Assembly: GCF_000801105.2 (NCBI RefSeq)
Contig: NC_079519.1
Coordinates: forward strand, 10,538,668 to 10,602,667
Length of the DNA stretch: 64,000 nucleotides
DNA from: Raphanus sativus
Lineage: Eukaryota; Streptophyta; Magnoliopsida; Brassicales; Brassicaceae
Direction of reading: 5' to 3'
The notes under the pieces were generated by a model. That model was not told where the DNA came from. It searched no databases and saw only the letters and a program-made list of their open reading frames with translations. This document shows positions 44,854 through 56,240 of this stretch, in pieces (the first letter of the stretch is position 1; each line of letters opens with the position of its first letter). The translations under genes were made by a program, and so were the position numbers.

Positions 44854-47800
44854 TCAGGTCTTGTTCTTCTTCAATTTGCTTAACGGGAAATGCAACCTCG
44901 CCATCAGCGGTCGAGGTGCTCTGGTCTTGGGTTCGAATCCTCGTACACAGACGAATCCTGCATCATCATCAGAATCGTTAGAGAACATAACAAGTGTGTA
45001 TACTATGTTGATAAGGAACAATGTGATTCTAACGTGTACCTCTCCAGAAGCAGTACTGAATTTGTTCAGTCGACATACCTGCATGTATTCCTCAAAACAT
45101 TTCAAGAACTTTTTTTTTTTGACAAAGAGTTATGTGTTTGAACATTTTTTTTGCTAAGTGTGTGTTTGAACATTTGATCATATGTGAATGCTTTTACCTC
45201 TGAATATTGATGTTACCGATGTCCCGAAGTAAACAGTTCTTCTTGGTAGATCCCATATCCATTCTCTAGGAACATCGATGGGTTTGAGACTGGAATCATG
45301 GTCTGCAAATAACTGCAAGATGAAAATAACAAGGATCAAGAATCAAAGTAAATAGATAGAAAGAATTGGTTCGCTGTGTTTCTGACTTGTATTTTTCAAT
45401 TAACATACCTCGTTCACTTGAAAATATGTGCCATTAAGGGGAAAGCTTCCTCTCATGGCAGTTCGACAAGGTATCTGAGAATGATTGAAAAAAAAACATA
45501 TCAGTAAGTAACTTGTACTCTCCCTTCTTATGAGCACTACAAAAGATCTAGACAAATCTCACCAGAAGAGTTCCTCTAACTGTCTGTGAATTCGCTTCCC
45601 TCACGCTGTTGCACTCTGAACAAGCCTCGTCAAAGCACATTTTGCCAAACGCTTGCCCTCCACATTTATGTCCAGGCGGCTGAGCCGAATTAGCCGTTTC
45701 CCCTGTCAACGTCCAAACAACTACATTAGTTTAAATGCCTTGATTACTCGGGGAAAGCAATAGTGAAACATTGTATCCTCACCAGGTGTCCAAATAGCTA
45801 AGAGATAAGGACTTGGGTCATCTGGTTCTCTTTTGTCCATCTGTTTTCATCAAATGAGTATTTTTATACAGTTTTGTTCAAATGAAAACACCTCAAGTAT
45901 AGAGAGAATAAACAGATTTGTCTTACACCAGCAAGGAGACGATGTGAATCCGGGAGCTCGTACCTGCAAACAGACGACACATTTATCATTTACCTTGTCT
46001 ATCTATACTAAACAGTTGTACCTTCTCAAGTCATAATGTCCCATGGCTGACCCACATGCTATAAAACCAGATTGAGAGGGATGTTTTCTTTTTTTCCCCA
46101 AGTTATATACGAAAGATGAAATATAGGAGATATTGTCTTACACTTGGTGCTCTGTCCTGAGACGGCTAATGTTCTTTAGTTTGGGAGTTGGAATTGAAGT
46201 TGTGGATGGATCCAAAGCAACCAAAGCCTTTGACATGTCACCTTCTTGGAGCTCCATGTTTCTCTTCATGTGTTCCTTAAGCGTCTTGCCGAATTGCGTA
46301 ATGTTGAGTTCAATCGTTGGAATCTCGTCAGGGTCCTCGTTGTAGTAAGCATCTTCAATGTCACTCTCTGTTATCTCAGTGCATTCTTGCTCGGGCGTAG
46401 CAGGCTCTTCTATTATGGGTTCCGAGCTTCCTATATTCCATGGTGCTTCCCTTGTTAGAAAACTATCCAGAGGAGAAGGTAGTTCCATCATCGGGATGGG
46501 TGCAGGAGAAAAGGATTGGTGAGGGACTGGGATAGTTGCAGTGGTTAAGATCTTTTCCTCTGGTGCCGGCAACGCAAGTCTTGCACTGTTACCATGACAC
46601 ATCAGTCATCGACTCTCCAATTAGAAATAGCTACTTTGGCATGTGTATTGCATAGAAGTAGACATGCATGAACGGTTTGCTTACCTAGCATAAGCACTAG
46701 CAAAGTGCCTGCACTCTCCTCGCATGGGACATGCATTACAGTTTGGTTTACTCTTCGTGCAAAATACCTGACATGAGTTCACATGATTTAGAGACACATA
46801 TTTTGACCAGGTACCTGCAACGCTTCAAATGACCATACGATAAGATTCAGAGCTTAGAGCAATAATACCTTTCCAAACGTAATCAACTGGTAGTGTAATT
46901 CATACCTGAATGAATACAAGGACGCTAATTAGTTTCACTGTTAGTAATGAGGGATAGAATTCTAAAGAAGAAGAACTGATTATTTTTCAGAATAAAGGTG
47001 GAGTTAATGAGTATACAGAGTTGGTTGATCGAGTTTGCAAAGTCTTGGCCAAAGAAACTTTTGGATGGACTCAAGCACTGGGTATCTGTGGAAGCAACTG
47101 CACGGTTATGACTGCGAAAACCAAATTTTTTAGTTATTTGAACGATAAACAAAGAAACGTACAGCTCAAGAAGGTGTAGTTGAAGTGATTCAGGTAAAGG
47201 TTGTAGAGGCACCCATCCAAGCCTAACGGCTATCCTTCCGACATTTGTGTCAACCTTCACATACGAGTTCCAACTTAGTTAACCAGGGGTTTTTAATTAT
47301 AAGTAGCTAATGATATAGTCCGACTTACAGGGAAAGCCAGATTGTGGAGTGTCAAGAGTCTAACGCATTCTACACTTTTCAAACCCAATCCTCTTATGCT
47401 CAAGAGATAGTCCCTGTGAAATGATCATGAGCAGCTTGTTTCAGTATTCAGTCTGGCGTAATTGTTGAGTAAAATGATCATCTAAAATTTTGAATTACTT
47501 TGCTTTATCAGGATGAACATCCCTTAGCCATTCAAGATCGACAGCACCGTGATCCTTGACTATCCTTTCAAGGAAATCCTGCAATATTTTCAGTCAATTT
47601 AGATAAAGACTACATAATTTCGAGACAAAAAAAAGTTAAGAGCAATCTAGTTTACCTTAATCCTTACAGCTAGCATGTAATTCATTCCTCTTTCTTTGAT
47701 AGCATCAGAAATTTCATGGATGCTAGCACGTCTAATGGCTTCATAATCTATAGAGTCCATGCTCTCTTTGCTTCTTTCTTTTTTCCCTTGTTTCTCCAGC

Positions 47801-50800
47801 ACATCTCTTCTAAGGCTATCCCATTGGCTTGTAGGGTTTTTCCCAGCAGCAAGGGTTCCTTTCATCTCACGTTCCATGGTGAAATTTGTTGGTACAAAGT
47901 TCATTCCAAAGTCTTCTATATCTACCAAATCTGCCGTCATGTCAGGTTTCTTCTGAGCAACATTTGAAGTTTCTTGTATTTGAACATCACCAGATTCTTG
48001 ATGCAGAAGCGATCTTTCATCAGACAAGTTTGGACTCCCAATTTGCACTGATAGTGCTGATCCACTTGCACTCTTTGTTTCAGATCTGGTTGTAGAAAAC
48101 TCTGCGTCTGATTTGGAACCTGAACAGGATCCAACTCTCCCGGACGATTGAAATGGCCAACTCCCAGGATCAAAGGAATCTTGTGATGATAACACTTCCT
48201 CTTCTAAGTTCTGACTACTGTTCTCTAAGAAACTAAATCTTTCGATTCCAGAATTTGAACAGTACCTTTGCTGCTCTTTTGATCCACTATCAACCCCAGA
48301 AACTTGCGTGTCAGACGAAGTTTGAACCTTTTCCTGCCACGGAGGGATGTCGTTTAAGTTGAGAATACATCCTTCTGGATCTTCAACAACTACGCTTCTA
48401 ATATTCCTTTCATCTTCTCGTTTGCTGCTTGATTTTGGAGGGAATCGTGCGGCTAGAGACATGAAAGCAGAGCTGCATCATAAAAAAACACCACTGATTA
48501 TTTTCTGTCTTTTGGAACTCTCTTCGACATGCTCAATTTCTTAAAGCAACCGTAATACATACCTTGAAAGGTGATCTGTGACATTCTGCGTAAGGAAAAC
48601 TCCAATGACCGAATCAACCACCGATCCCTTCCATGGCGAAAAACGTCTATCTCCTGTGAACGAACATTCAACCCCAAATGGTCACAAGTATAGCAGAAAA
48701 GTAAATAATTGACACAGCAACCATTCAGCTGTCACCATAGCAGCACACATATTCTTCAAGACATGCAATATGAATATTATTTGCCTATGGTTTACTACTG
48801 AGGATTTAAAAAAAGAAAAATTCACACAAGAAGTATATATCTCTTAGGTATTCTAGTAAATGTGGTATTCTGCTTATCTGTATGCTATTCTTGAATTGTT
48901 TCCCTAGTAACTTTATTATTGTGATTTCAGGAAAAAGCTTTAGCTGATACCTGTGTTTCCTAACCAGACACGAAATGTAAAAAAGACAACTTAAGTGTGT
49001 TTATGGGTAAATTACCTTGCACAAGATGCATACGGGCAATAAATGAATCGGCCCTTCCTCGGAAAACATTTCTCTCTTCTTCCCACCACTTCTCTTTTTT
49101 CTTATTCATCTCTTCATCGCCCTCTTTTTCTTCTTTCCCCATCAAAAGATTCCATATTCGAGTTGTTTCATCATCAAGGTCAACTTTAGGCCTTGGTTTT
49201 TTCTTCTTGGCCTCATATGGAACAACTGCACCATCTCCTCTGTAGACGACAAGTGCATTCTGCTCTTGTTCTCTGCTTTCTTCTCCTATATATAGATTCT
49301 GCAACCTGTATATTATTTCTGCAATACAATCTTCACGTAGAAGTTCTCCTGATTGACCTGTTCAATTTTGGACACATCAGTTAATAAAAACTCAAAATGT
49401 ATCACACAGAGATTGCAGAATATAGTTACCTCTTGCTTTTCCTGAATCTTGTTTGGACTTCGTCCCTTTCTCTTTAGCCTTACTTCTTGATGAAGGTGCC
49501 TTGGCTGGAGTAGGTTTGTAAACCTGGATCTCTGAGGCATGGGGTGGCGGAGGTACTGTTTTCTTTCTCCCTCTAGGGCCCTTTCTTGCCGGAGTTTTCG
49601 GGACAATACATTTCTCACTATCTGCAGAATTTTGAACTAGACTGGAAATCTCTGAGGTATTATGGGCAGGTGGAGGTACTGCTTTCTTTCTCCCTCCCTG
49701 GCCCTTTCTTGCGGGAGCTTTTAGGACACCACTTTTGTCTTTTCTTTCGCCATCAGTTGGATCATCCTCGATATCTATTACCTCAGGAGCCACGCCGTTC
49801 AGTTTTTCTTGTACTGCTTTCTGGATTTTCATTTTCTTTGCAGCATCTAAATGTTTCGCACTCCCGCTACTGTTCTGTCTCTCCACATTTTGTGGTTGAG
49901 CAATCTGTTGGAGCAAGGGCCATTGAGCTACTGAGTTTTGCATACGTCCCATCGCGAGATCATGCTGTCTCTTCGAACCCCTGGCTTCTGGAGTTGGCAA
50001 AGAAGAGTTTTGAGATAAGGCTTTATTGCGTACGTCAAAATATTCAGCATAGGATCTCTCTTGAGATGGGATGCACTGCTTTCCTTGGTGAAAATCTTGA
50101 GGTAAAGAACCGTATTCAGCAATGCTGCTTCTTTGCCATGTCCCTGCAGTCCCATTCGAAGTCCTGGAAACAGATCCCATATACAGATTTGTTGCCGGAG
50201 TTTGTGATTGAGGATGAGATCGAAGCCCAGAGGATGGCATGCAGCCAGCTACCATCTGATTGGAGTGAGTAAAACCTTTAGGAGCTCCAGGTTGCTGGTT
50301 CATCAAAGGTACGCAAGGCTGCTGGCCTCTCATTGGTGAAACAAGTTGCTGGTTTCTCATCAGAAGTTGAGATCTAAGGTTATCCAGCAGCATCCCATGG
50401 TGTTGCCCCCTGGGTGACATAGCAAGCTGCTGCATGTCTGACGGTGATCCATATTGTCTATTCCCAGCAGGTAAGCAAGTCTGCTGCATGCCTGACGGTG
50501 ATCCATATTGTCTATTTCCAGCAGGTAAGCAAGTCTGCTGCATGTCTGACGGTAATCCATATTGTCTATTTCCAGGAGGTAGGCAAGTCTGATGTGTTTG
50601 CTGATTCAGAAATAGAGGCTGGTTGTTCCTTTGGGGACCTCCTGGTTGCTGGTTTCTACTCGCCAATGCAGATCGTGGGGTTCCCATCAGATACATAGGT
50701 TGTTGGTTACCCAAGGCCAAGCGTGGCTGCTGGTTACCGACTGGAAAGCCACAGAGTTGATTTCTCATCTGAAGCCAAGCTTGTTCGTTTCCCATTGGGA

Positions 50801-52062
50801 ACTGGCGTTGCTGGTTTCCAGTAAACAATCCAGGTTGTTGGTCTCTCGCCGGAATTCGAGAATGGTTTACTTCTGATCCTCTTGGCTGGTTCGCAGCCGC
50901 CAATCCATTGGTCTGGTCTACTTGTGTTACTGAATCCAGGCAGCTACCGCTTGTTCCACCAGCGACACCTCTGGTCTCGGTAAATGAGTTTGAACCACTA
51001 GTGTTCTCCAAAATTTCAGGCTCGGAGTCATCTAGCCCCACGTCTCCAGTTTTCTCCAAGTCAAAAGCTAAAGCTTTTCTGCAACTTTTCCGTGTGATTT
51101 CAAGGCTCGTGTTGCTCATATCTCCACCGATGGCTGGCTTGTTAGCTTCTGATTCTTTCAAGTTTGTCTTCTGAGCTTTCTTCCTTTTGCCAGTCCCGGT
51201 TGCTTTAGGTTTCACAGCTTCCTGAGATGCAGGTTTGCGTGGCTTCCTGATAAGTTTGCCTTTCACAAACACCTTAGGCATAAACTTCTTTTTCTTTTTG
51301 GAGGGTTTCTGCTGAGGTGTCTGGTTAAGATCAAACCCCAGATCATTTTGTCTGCTGCCATCCTTAACAACAGACGAGGAGGCCACAACGCTGTGTATGC
51401 CGTTGTCAGGTATCTGCCCAGTGTTTGTCGTAATAGCTTCCAGGAATCCATTATCTCGACCTCCTGTTCTGCACAGATTAGGCGTTGAAGGCACAGATTG
51501 AACAGAACTTTCACAGATATACCCAACTTGTTCTTCTTCTCTTGTAGGTGGAAAATTCAAATTGTAAAGAGGTTTGCTACTCGCTGGAGTTCCACCTGTG
51601 GGAAAAAAAAAACTCAACTTTCTCATGAACTGATACGGACTATAATGATAGTATGCAGTGCCAATGCTTATAAAGTTGTCACATTTATGCAAAAGACCAA
51701 CATAACACAACAAGATCTAAGCAAATGTTCCACACTAACTACTGTTAAAAAAAAAAAAAACTGAAATAGAAATTAAACTCACATTGGAAGAGATGATCTC
51801 CACCACTGAGGAGGGTAGTGAAGGAGAAGGGCATCTGATCGTTATCCAACAAGTCGTCCAGTTCAAACACATTATAGGCAGGTTGAGAAGAAGCAAAACT
51901 GCTCCTGCTCAAAAGCTCATCGCTCAGCAGCCCTGTGGAGTTAGGATCTGCAACAAGAGTTGATCTAGCTTGCATGGGTTTCCTGGGAGTAACAGGAGTC
52001 CAAGAAGCCATGAATTGATTATTCTCCAAAGGGAGTGGGACAAAACCATCCCTTGACTTCAT
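44854..52062 (-). CDS. DME: DEMETER-type 5-methylcytosine DNA glycosylase, 1714 aa
   Basis: Nineteen coding exons (minus): 52062-51783, 51595-49430, 49357-49016, 48653-48563, 48472-47656, 47578-47499, 47413-47329, 47254-47163, 47085-47017, 46905-46869, 46767-46685, 46585-46142, 45963-45927, 45840-45783, 45702-45563, 45474-45409, 45312-45198, 45078-45040, 44957-44854. All introns are GT-AG and phases fit (5145 bases). N-terminus MKSRDGFVPLPLEN, a basic Lys-rich nuclear region, then Gln-rich GNQQ repeats. Split HhH-GPD glycosylase domain with lysine nucleophile Lys1271 (GLGLKSVECVR) and Asp1289 (VDTNVGRIAVR); 4Fe-4S cysteines 1356, 1363, 1366, 1372; then permuted CXXC and RRM-like domains ending FPLSKLKKNKT. 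It excises 5-methylcytosine to demethylate DNA, in Arabidopsis in companion cells for imprinting. The C-terminal sequence matches DME rather than ROS1, DML2 or DML3. Shorter than the 1987-aa Arabidopsis form I recall. Confidence 0.95.
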
Positions 52063-52071
52063 TCTCTCTCT

Positions 52072-52119
52072 TCACAAATTTGTTAAAGACCAAACATTTG
52101 AAAGCAGTGCTGCGATCAT
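52072..52119 (-). promoter_or_regulatory. upstream ORF in the DME leader
   Basis: A 15-codon ATG...TGA frame ends nine bases before the DME ATG and in the same frame. It would be translated first by scanning ribosomes and may reduce DME translation. It also proves there is no longer in-frame N-terminus in this exon. Confidence 0.6.
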
Positions 52120-52141
52120 AACTCCTTTTTTAAGTAAGAAT

Positions 52142-52480
52142 CTGCAAAACATAAAACGCAACAAATGATTTTCCCAGATACAGAAACACATTCAATTAGG
52201 AAAGATGGTGAAAATCCAGATAAATAAATTAAAAAATTTGCAAGGAGGGAGAGAGAGAGATATGATGAAAGAAAAAGCAAATCTGGGTTTTAATGAGGCC
52301 TTCTCAGGTGTTAAATAGCTAAAGATTATGATCAGAAAATAGAAACTACACATTGATTAAAACAAATTCTCAGTAGATCGTGTGATCTGGAGATTTAACA
52401 GGACAAATTTTAGATATAAGGAAAAAGAAAAAAAAAAAGGAAATAAAATTTAGAATCGGAAAATGGAGGTTGAAGCTCAC
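52142..52480 (-). other. intron in the DME 5' UTR
   Basis: Donor CTCAGATCG/GTGAGC at 52480 and acceptor GTTTTGCAG/ATTCTTACTT at 52142. The first, non-coding exon would run from 52481 to about 52615, with CT-rich sequence and a TATTTATT-like box just upstream (about 52640-52655). Confidence 0.65.
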
Positions 52481-52762
52481 CGATCTGAGGGAAGCGTGGG
52501 AGGTTTCTGATTCTCAGTCAATGCCGGAGGAACTGAGTCAGCTCTGCCGTTAGAGATAGAGAGAGAGAGAGGTGTGATGATGAAGAAGAAAACTCAGAGA
52601 GAGAGAATGAATAACATTTTATGGGGAAAATAGGTGTAAATAAATAGCAACGAATCACATTAGCATTATGTTGAATACAGACAAATTATTCTTCTTTTTA
52701 ATTAATACGCAGTGACCAATGCATGCGTTTGTATAAATCTCCTGCATGGCTAGAAATCCTCG

Positions 52763-53006
52763 TACATTCCGTTTGTTTCTTAATAAGTGTCACTTTTAAA
52801 ATCTCGTTCTATATCTTTTTATATAATTTACCTTTTTAATAAATAAAAGATCTTTTATTTAAATCTTTTAAATATTGTTCATTTAATTAATTATACACTA
52901 AATAAAGATATATTTAATAAACATCACAACTTACATATATTTCAACAACTTTCTTAATCTGTGTGAAAAATGTCACAACGACACTCTTTAAGAAACGGAG
53001 GGAGTA
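52763..53006. mobile_element. Stowaway-like MITE in the DME upstream region
   Basis: Left TACATTCCGTTTGTTTCTTA and right (reverse strand) TACTCCCTCCGTTTCTTAAA are imperfect inverted ends, continuing into matching AAGTGTC motifs. About 244 bases, lying about 150 bases beyond the likely DME transcription start. Confidence 0.65.
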
Positions 53007-53163
53007 ATAATTTAATATAGAGTTTTTAATCTCCGTAAAATATATCAAAATGACACTTTTAAAAAAAAGGAAATGTATTACTTAAAAATTATTCTTCTCT
53101 TTAGTTATATGCAATGACCAATGCATGCGTTTGTATAAATCTCCTGCATGGCCGAAATCCTCG

Positions 53164-53380
53164 TACATTTGATTTGTTTCTTAAAAAGTGTCACTTTAAA
53201 TATATTTTTAAATTTTCATTTTAAATTTTTTTGAACAAAAATAGTTTTTTTTATTTAGATTTTTTAGATTTTGTTCATTTAACTAATTATACATTAAATA
53301 AGAGAGTATAATAATCTACTATACATTTTTTCAATCTCGTGAAATATATCAAAATGATACTTTTTAAGAAAAAAATGTAT
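53164..53380. mobile_element. second, degraded copy of the MITE
   Basis: Repeats the pattern of the previous MITE (TACATTTGATTTGTTTCTTA at left, CTTTTTAAGAAAAAAATGTA at right). It probably arose with the tandem duplication. Confidence 0.5.
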
Positions 53381-53587
53381 TACTTAAATATTTTAAGATA
53401 TTGTTCATTTAACTAATCGTACATTAAATAAGAGAGTATAATAATTTAATATACTGTTTTTTAATCTTGCGAAATGTATCAAAATGACACTTTTAAAGAA
53501 AAAAATGTAGTACTTAAATATTTAGTGTTGATTAATATACGAGAGATTTCCATTCGTACGAATGAAATGTGGTTGATTAAGAAAATG

Positions 53588-54480
53588 TAACGTCCTGGTG
53601 TCGTAACTATATTTGTCTGCTCTCAATGTGTGGGTTCCATTCTTGTTTGACAGTTGATGTATTATTTTTTGTATTATGCGGAATATTGATGTAACTTTTA
53701 GAAATATATACAAAATAGATATATGTAATCAAGAAACAATTATGAATTAAAAGTTAGTGTTAATATATACTCCTTCCGGTTTATATAGACTTTCATCATT
53801 CCAAATTAGATGATGTTTTGAGTTTTTGATATTTCAAAATGTTATATTTTTATATTAATTTTAGTTTTATAAAAAACTGTGTCGTCAATTTTTAGGTAAA
53901 ATGTATTTTTTAGTTTTTGTGCATTCAACAAAAATTTAAATGAAAACTTAAAGTATTTTGGGACAAAGGGAATAAGAGATTTTTATGCAGAAGTGGTTCA
54001 TGAAAAAAATATAACGCCTGGACTATTATTATCAGTGAATTCTCGTGTTCGTTCTCGATATGTGGATTATATTCTTCTTTTTTGACGATTAGTACATTGT
54101 TTTGTATCGCATTAAACATGTGATATAACGATTAGAAATATACACAACATAGATATTGTCATATATATTGATAACCATTAAAACATCTTTGAGAAAGTTA
54201 GTGGTAATATATACAAGAAATTTTCATGGAGAGGTTGATAAAGAAAATGTAACGTCTCGACTAATAAATTATTCATATTGATTCTGTAAACCACATTGAT
54301 AACTCTATATCTATGTGAACGACAAAATAACATTTCGATTATTATTTTCAGTGGATTATCATATTTGTTTTTGTTACATGGGTTCTACCCTTGTTTGACG
54401 GCTAGTACATTATTATATATGTACTACGTTAAACAGATATAACGGTTAGAAATATGTAAAAATGGATGTGTAACCATAAA
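53588..54480 (+). repeat. degenerate array of about 160-230-bp units
   Basis: Three diverged units near 53588, 54008 and 54245 share AATGTAACGTC, TGGGTTCYA.CCTTGTTTGAC, GTACATTATT and ACGGTTAGAAATAT in the same order. Confidence 0.6.
53767..53973. mobile_element. degraded Stowaway-like MITE
   Basis: Left TATACTCCTTCCGGTTTATA, right GGGACAAAGGGAATA (reverse complement TATTCCCTTTGTCCC). It lies inside the preceding degenerate array, separating its first and second units. Confidence 0.5.
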
Positions 54481-55005
54481 CATATATTTTCGTATAAATA
54501 GTACTTGTAGAACTTAATCTTGTCTAAAGCTGCAAACAAGTGAAGATGGAGAAGAAAATGACCATCTTTAGTGAAACTAAACATTTTTCCTTCTTAGTTC
54601 TGAGTACTCTAGCTTCTCTAGTCATTTTCTTTTCTTTTTAGTGGTCCTCCTTAGTTGTTAATTTTTTTTAGGCAATTCTCCTAAGTAGATTTTTTTTTTA
54701 TGTTTTCGTTACAAAATAGCACACGGAGAAAAAATGACCAAAAGATTTCATTTAAAAGAGCAAAAGATTTTTATATCCTAAATATATAAATACAAATAAA
54801 TAAAAATAAATACAAATAAATTAATTAAAAATTAAAAAAGTAAAAATAAATTATAATTTCGAATTATATGTTTTCAAATTCAAAACTTTTTTATAAATTT
54901 GTTTTCTCAAACAAAACATTGTCAATTTTTTTTTTCAATTTTTTTATGAAATTTTAAAATTTTTATTTTCAATCTTTTAATATTTGTTTTCGAGAAATTC
55001 CCTTG
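54481..55005. other. AT-rich DNA, no gene seen
   Basis: Contains TGACCAAAAGATTTCATTTA near 54736, similar to the TIR element that follows. No coding signal. Confidence 0.5.
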
Positions 55006-55272
55006 AATAGCCATTTTCAGTTTATTTACATAAAAATAGCTCTCAAGGAAAAAATAACCAAAAGAAGTTTTATTAAAGTGTAAAATATACATTTATATTA
55101 TTTGGATTAACTAATCTAAAATTAGGGTTTAGAGTTAAATGGTGGGTTTAAGGGATGAGATTTCAAATTTAAGAAAAATAAAAATTAAAAATATTTAAAT
55201 TAAAATGAGCTATTTTGATCATTTTATTTTTTGATGGTTATTTTAATGCAAAAACTAAAAAATGGCTATTTG
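55006..55272. mobile_element. 267-bp TIR element (AATAGCCATTTT ends)
   Basis: The left end AATAGCCATTTTCAGTTTAT and the right end on the reverse strand (AATAGCCATTTTTTAGTTTT) are inverted repeats of about 30 imperfect bases. The interior has TTTAGGGTTTAGAG-like sequence. Diverged relatives are seen near 38690, 54730 and (inverted) 55425-55495. Confidence 0.65.
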
Positions 55273-56202
55273 AAATAATTGTCATTTATTTTTTATTTTA
55301 AAAATTTAAAATCTGAACTCAAGTTTTTTTTGTCATCAACCCATTTTAACTAGATCAAGTGAAGAGCAGACGAGTCGATTTTCCGAAGAGTATCTCTATC
55401 TCTCTTAGTCTGATCTATAAAAAAATTTAAGGTTTATATTAGTTAATCCATTTAATGAAATATTTTGGTTATTTTTTTCCTTGTGTACTAAATTTGTGAC
55501 AAGAAATATTATTCTAAGGATTTTTTTTTCTTTTTGTAGTTTTAAGGTTATGTGATTCTAACCATGGCGATTGATGAAAGATAACAAACAAACATTTAAT
55601 TGGCATGGAAGGTCTAATCAACTCAGTCGGGCCAGATATTTTGTTAACAACAAGTGCTGATTTAATATTAGTTAATCATAAAATATCATGGCACTAACAC
55701 TCAGGCACATAGAATAAGAATAACGTGCAAAAGAGGATATTGATGTTATTTAAAGTAAGCTTTTCTTTTAGCTGTGCAATCTTTTTTTTCTTTCTTTTTT
55801 TTGCTCCAAGTTTTATTCCTTTTCGTTTAATAGATGATGATGTATACCTTGACTAGTTGACTTTAACATTACAAATAAATTAGCTAACTATTAATATTTT
55901 ATACTAACCTTGGTTCCATAATTCCGAGCAAATTTTTTTCAGAAAAACTTGCTTAGTAAGATGTTTAACAAGCATAACATACTAATGAGTTAACTAAAAC
56001 GGAGTTATAATAATAAATTCATGTTCACTTAGATTTATATTTTAGTTGAAGTAAGTACATTCACTTTTCAATATATGGAAAAATAAAAACAATATATGGA
56101 AATAAGATAGACGTTTTAGCTAACATGTGAATGCATGCATGTATACGAAAAATATGATTTATACCTGATTTTCAGTGTTTAAAGTTAAACTAATACTACT
56201 AA
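55273..56202. other. intergenic DNA, nothing clear
   Basis: No coding frame over 60 codons and no recognised domain; a partial inverted relative of the preceding element at 55425-55495. Confidence 0.5.
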
Positions 56203-56240
56203 CTAGGTGTTTTCCTACACCATGTGCAGTAAAAAAATTT
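56203..56240 (-). mobile_element. Helitron 3' end, minus strand
   Basis: CTAG at 56203-56206; on the minus strand the preceding hairpin is CTGCACATGGTGTAG, separated from CTAG by GAAAACAC. The body would extend to the right through the AT-rich 56.2-57.7 kb. Confidence 0.5.

Larger units (their letters stand above)
52684..53520 (+). repeat. tandem duplication upstream of DME, period about 402 bp
   Basis: GACCAATGCATGCGTTTGTA and the following TAAATCTCCTGCATGGC occur near 52714 and again near 53116, with similar sequence on either side. A third partial unit (TTGTTCATTTAACTAAT... to AAAATGACACTTTT) repeats with a period of about 130 bases at 53266-53392 and 53394-53520. Confidence 0.75.

Noticed and set aside
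44888..44945. tRNA/SINE-like B-box (GGTTCGAATCC) downstream of DME
   Set aside because: On the minus strand this is the last DME exon (FVCVRGFEPKTRAPRPLMAR); the match to a B-box is coincidental.
49586..50272. 228-codon plus-strand frame
   Set aside because: It is the antisense of the large DME exon, which is in frame with neighbouring exons; no independent gene features.
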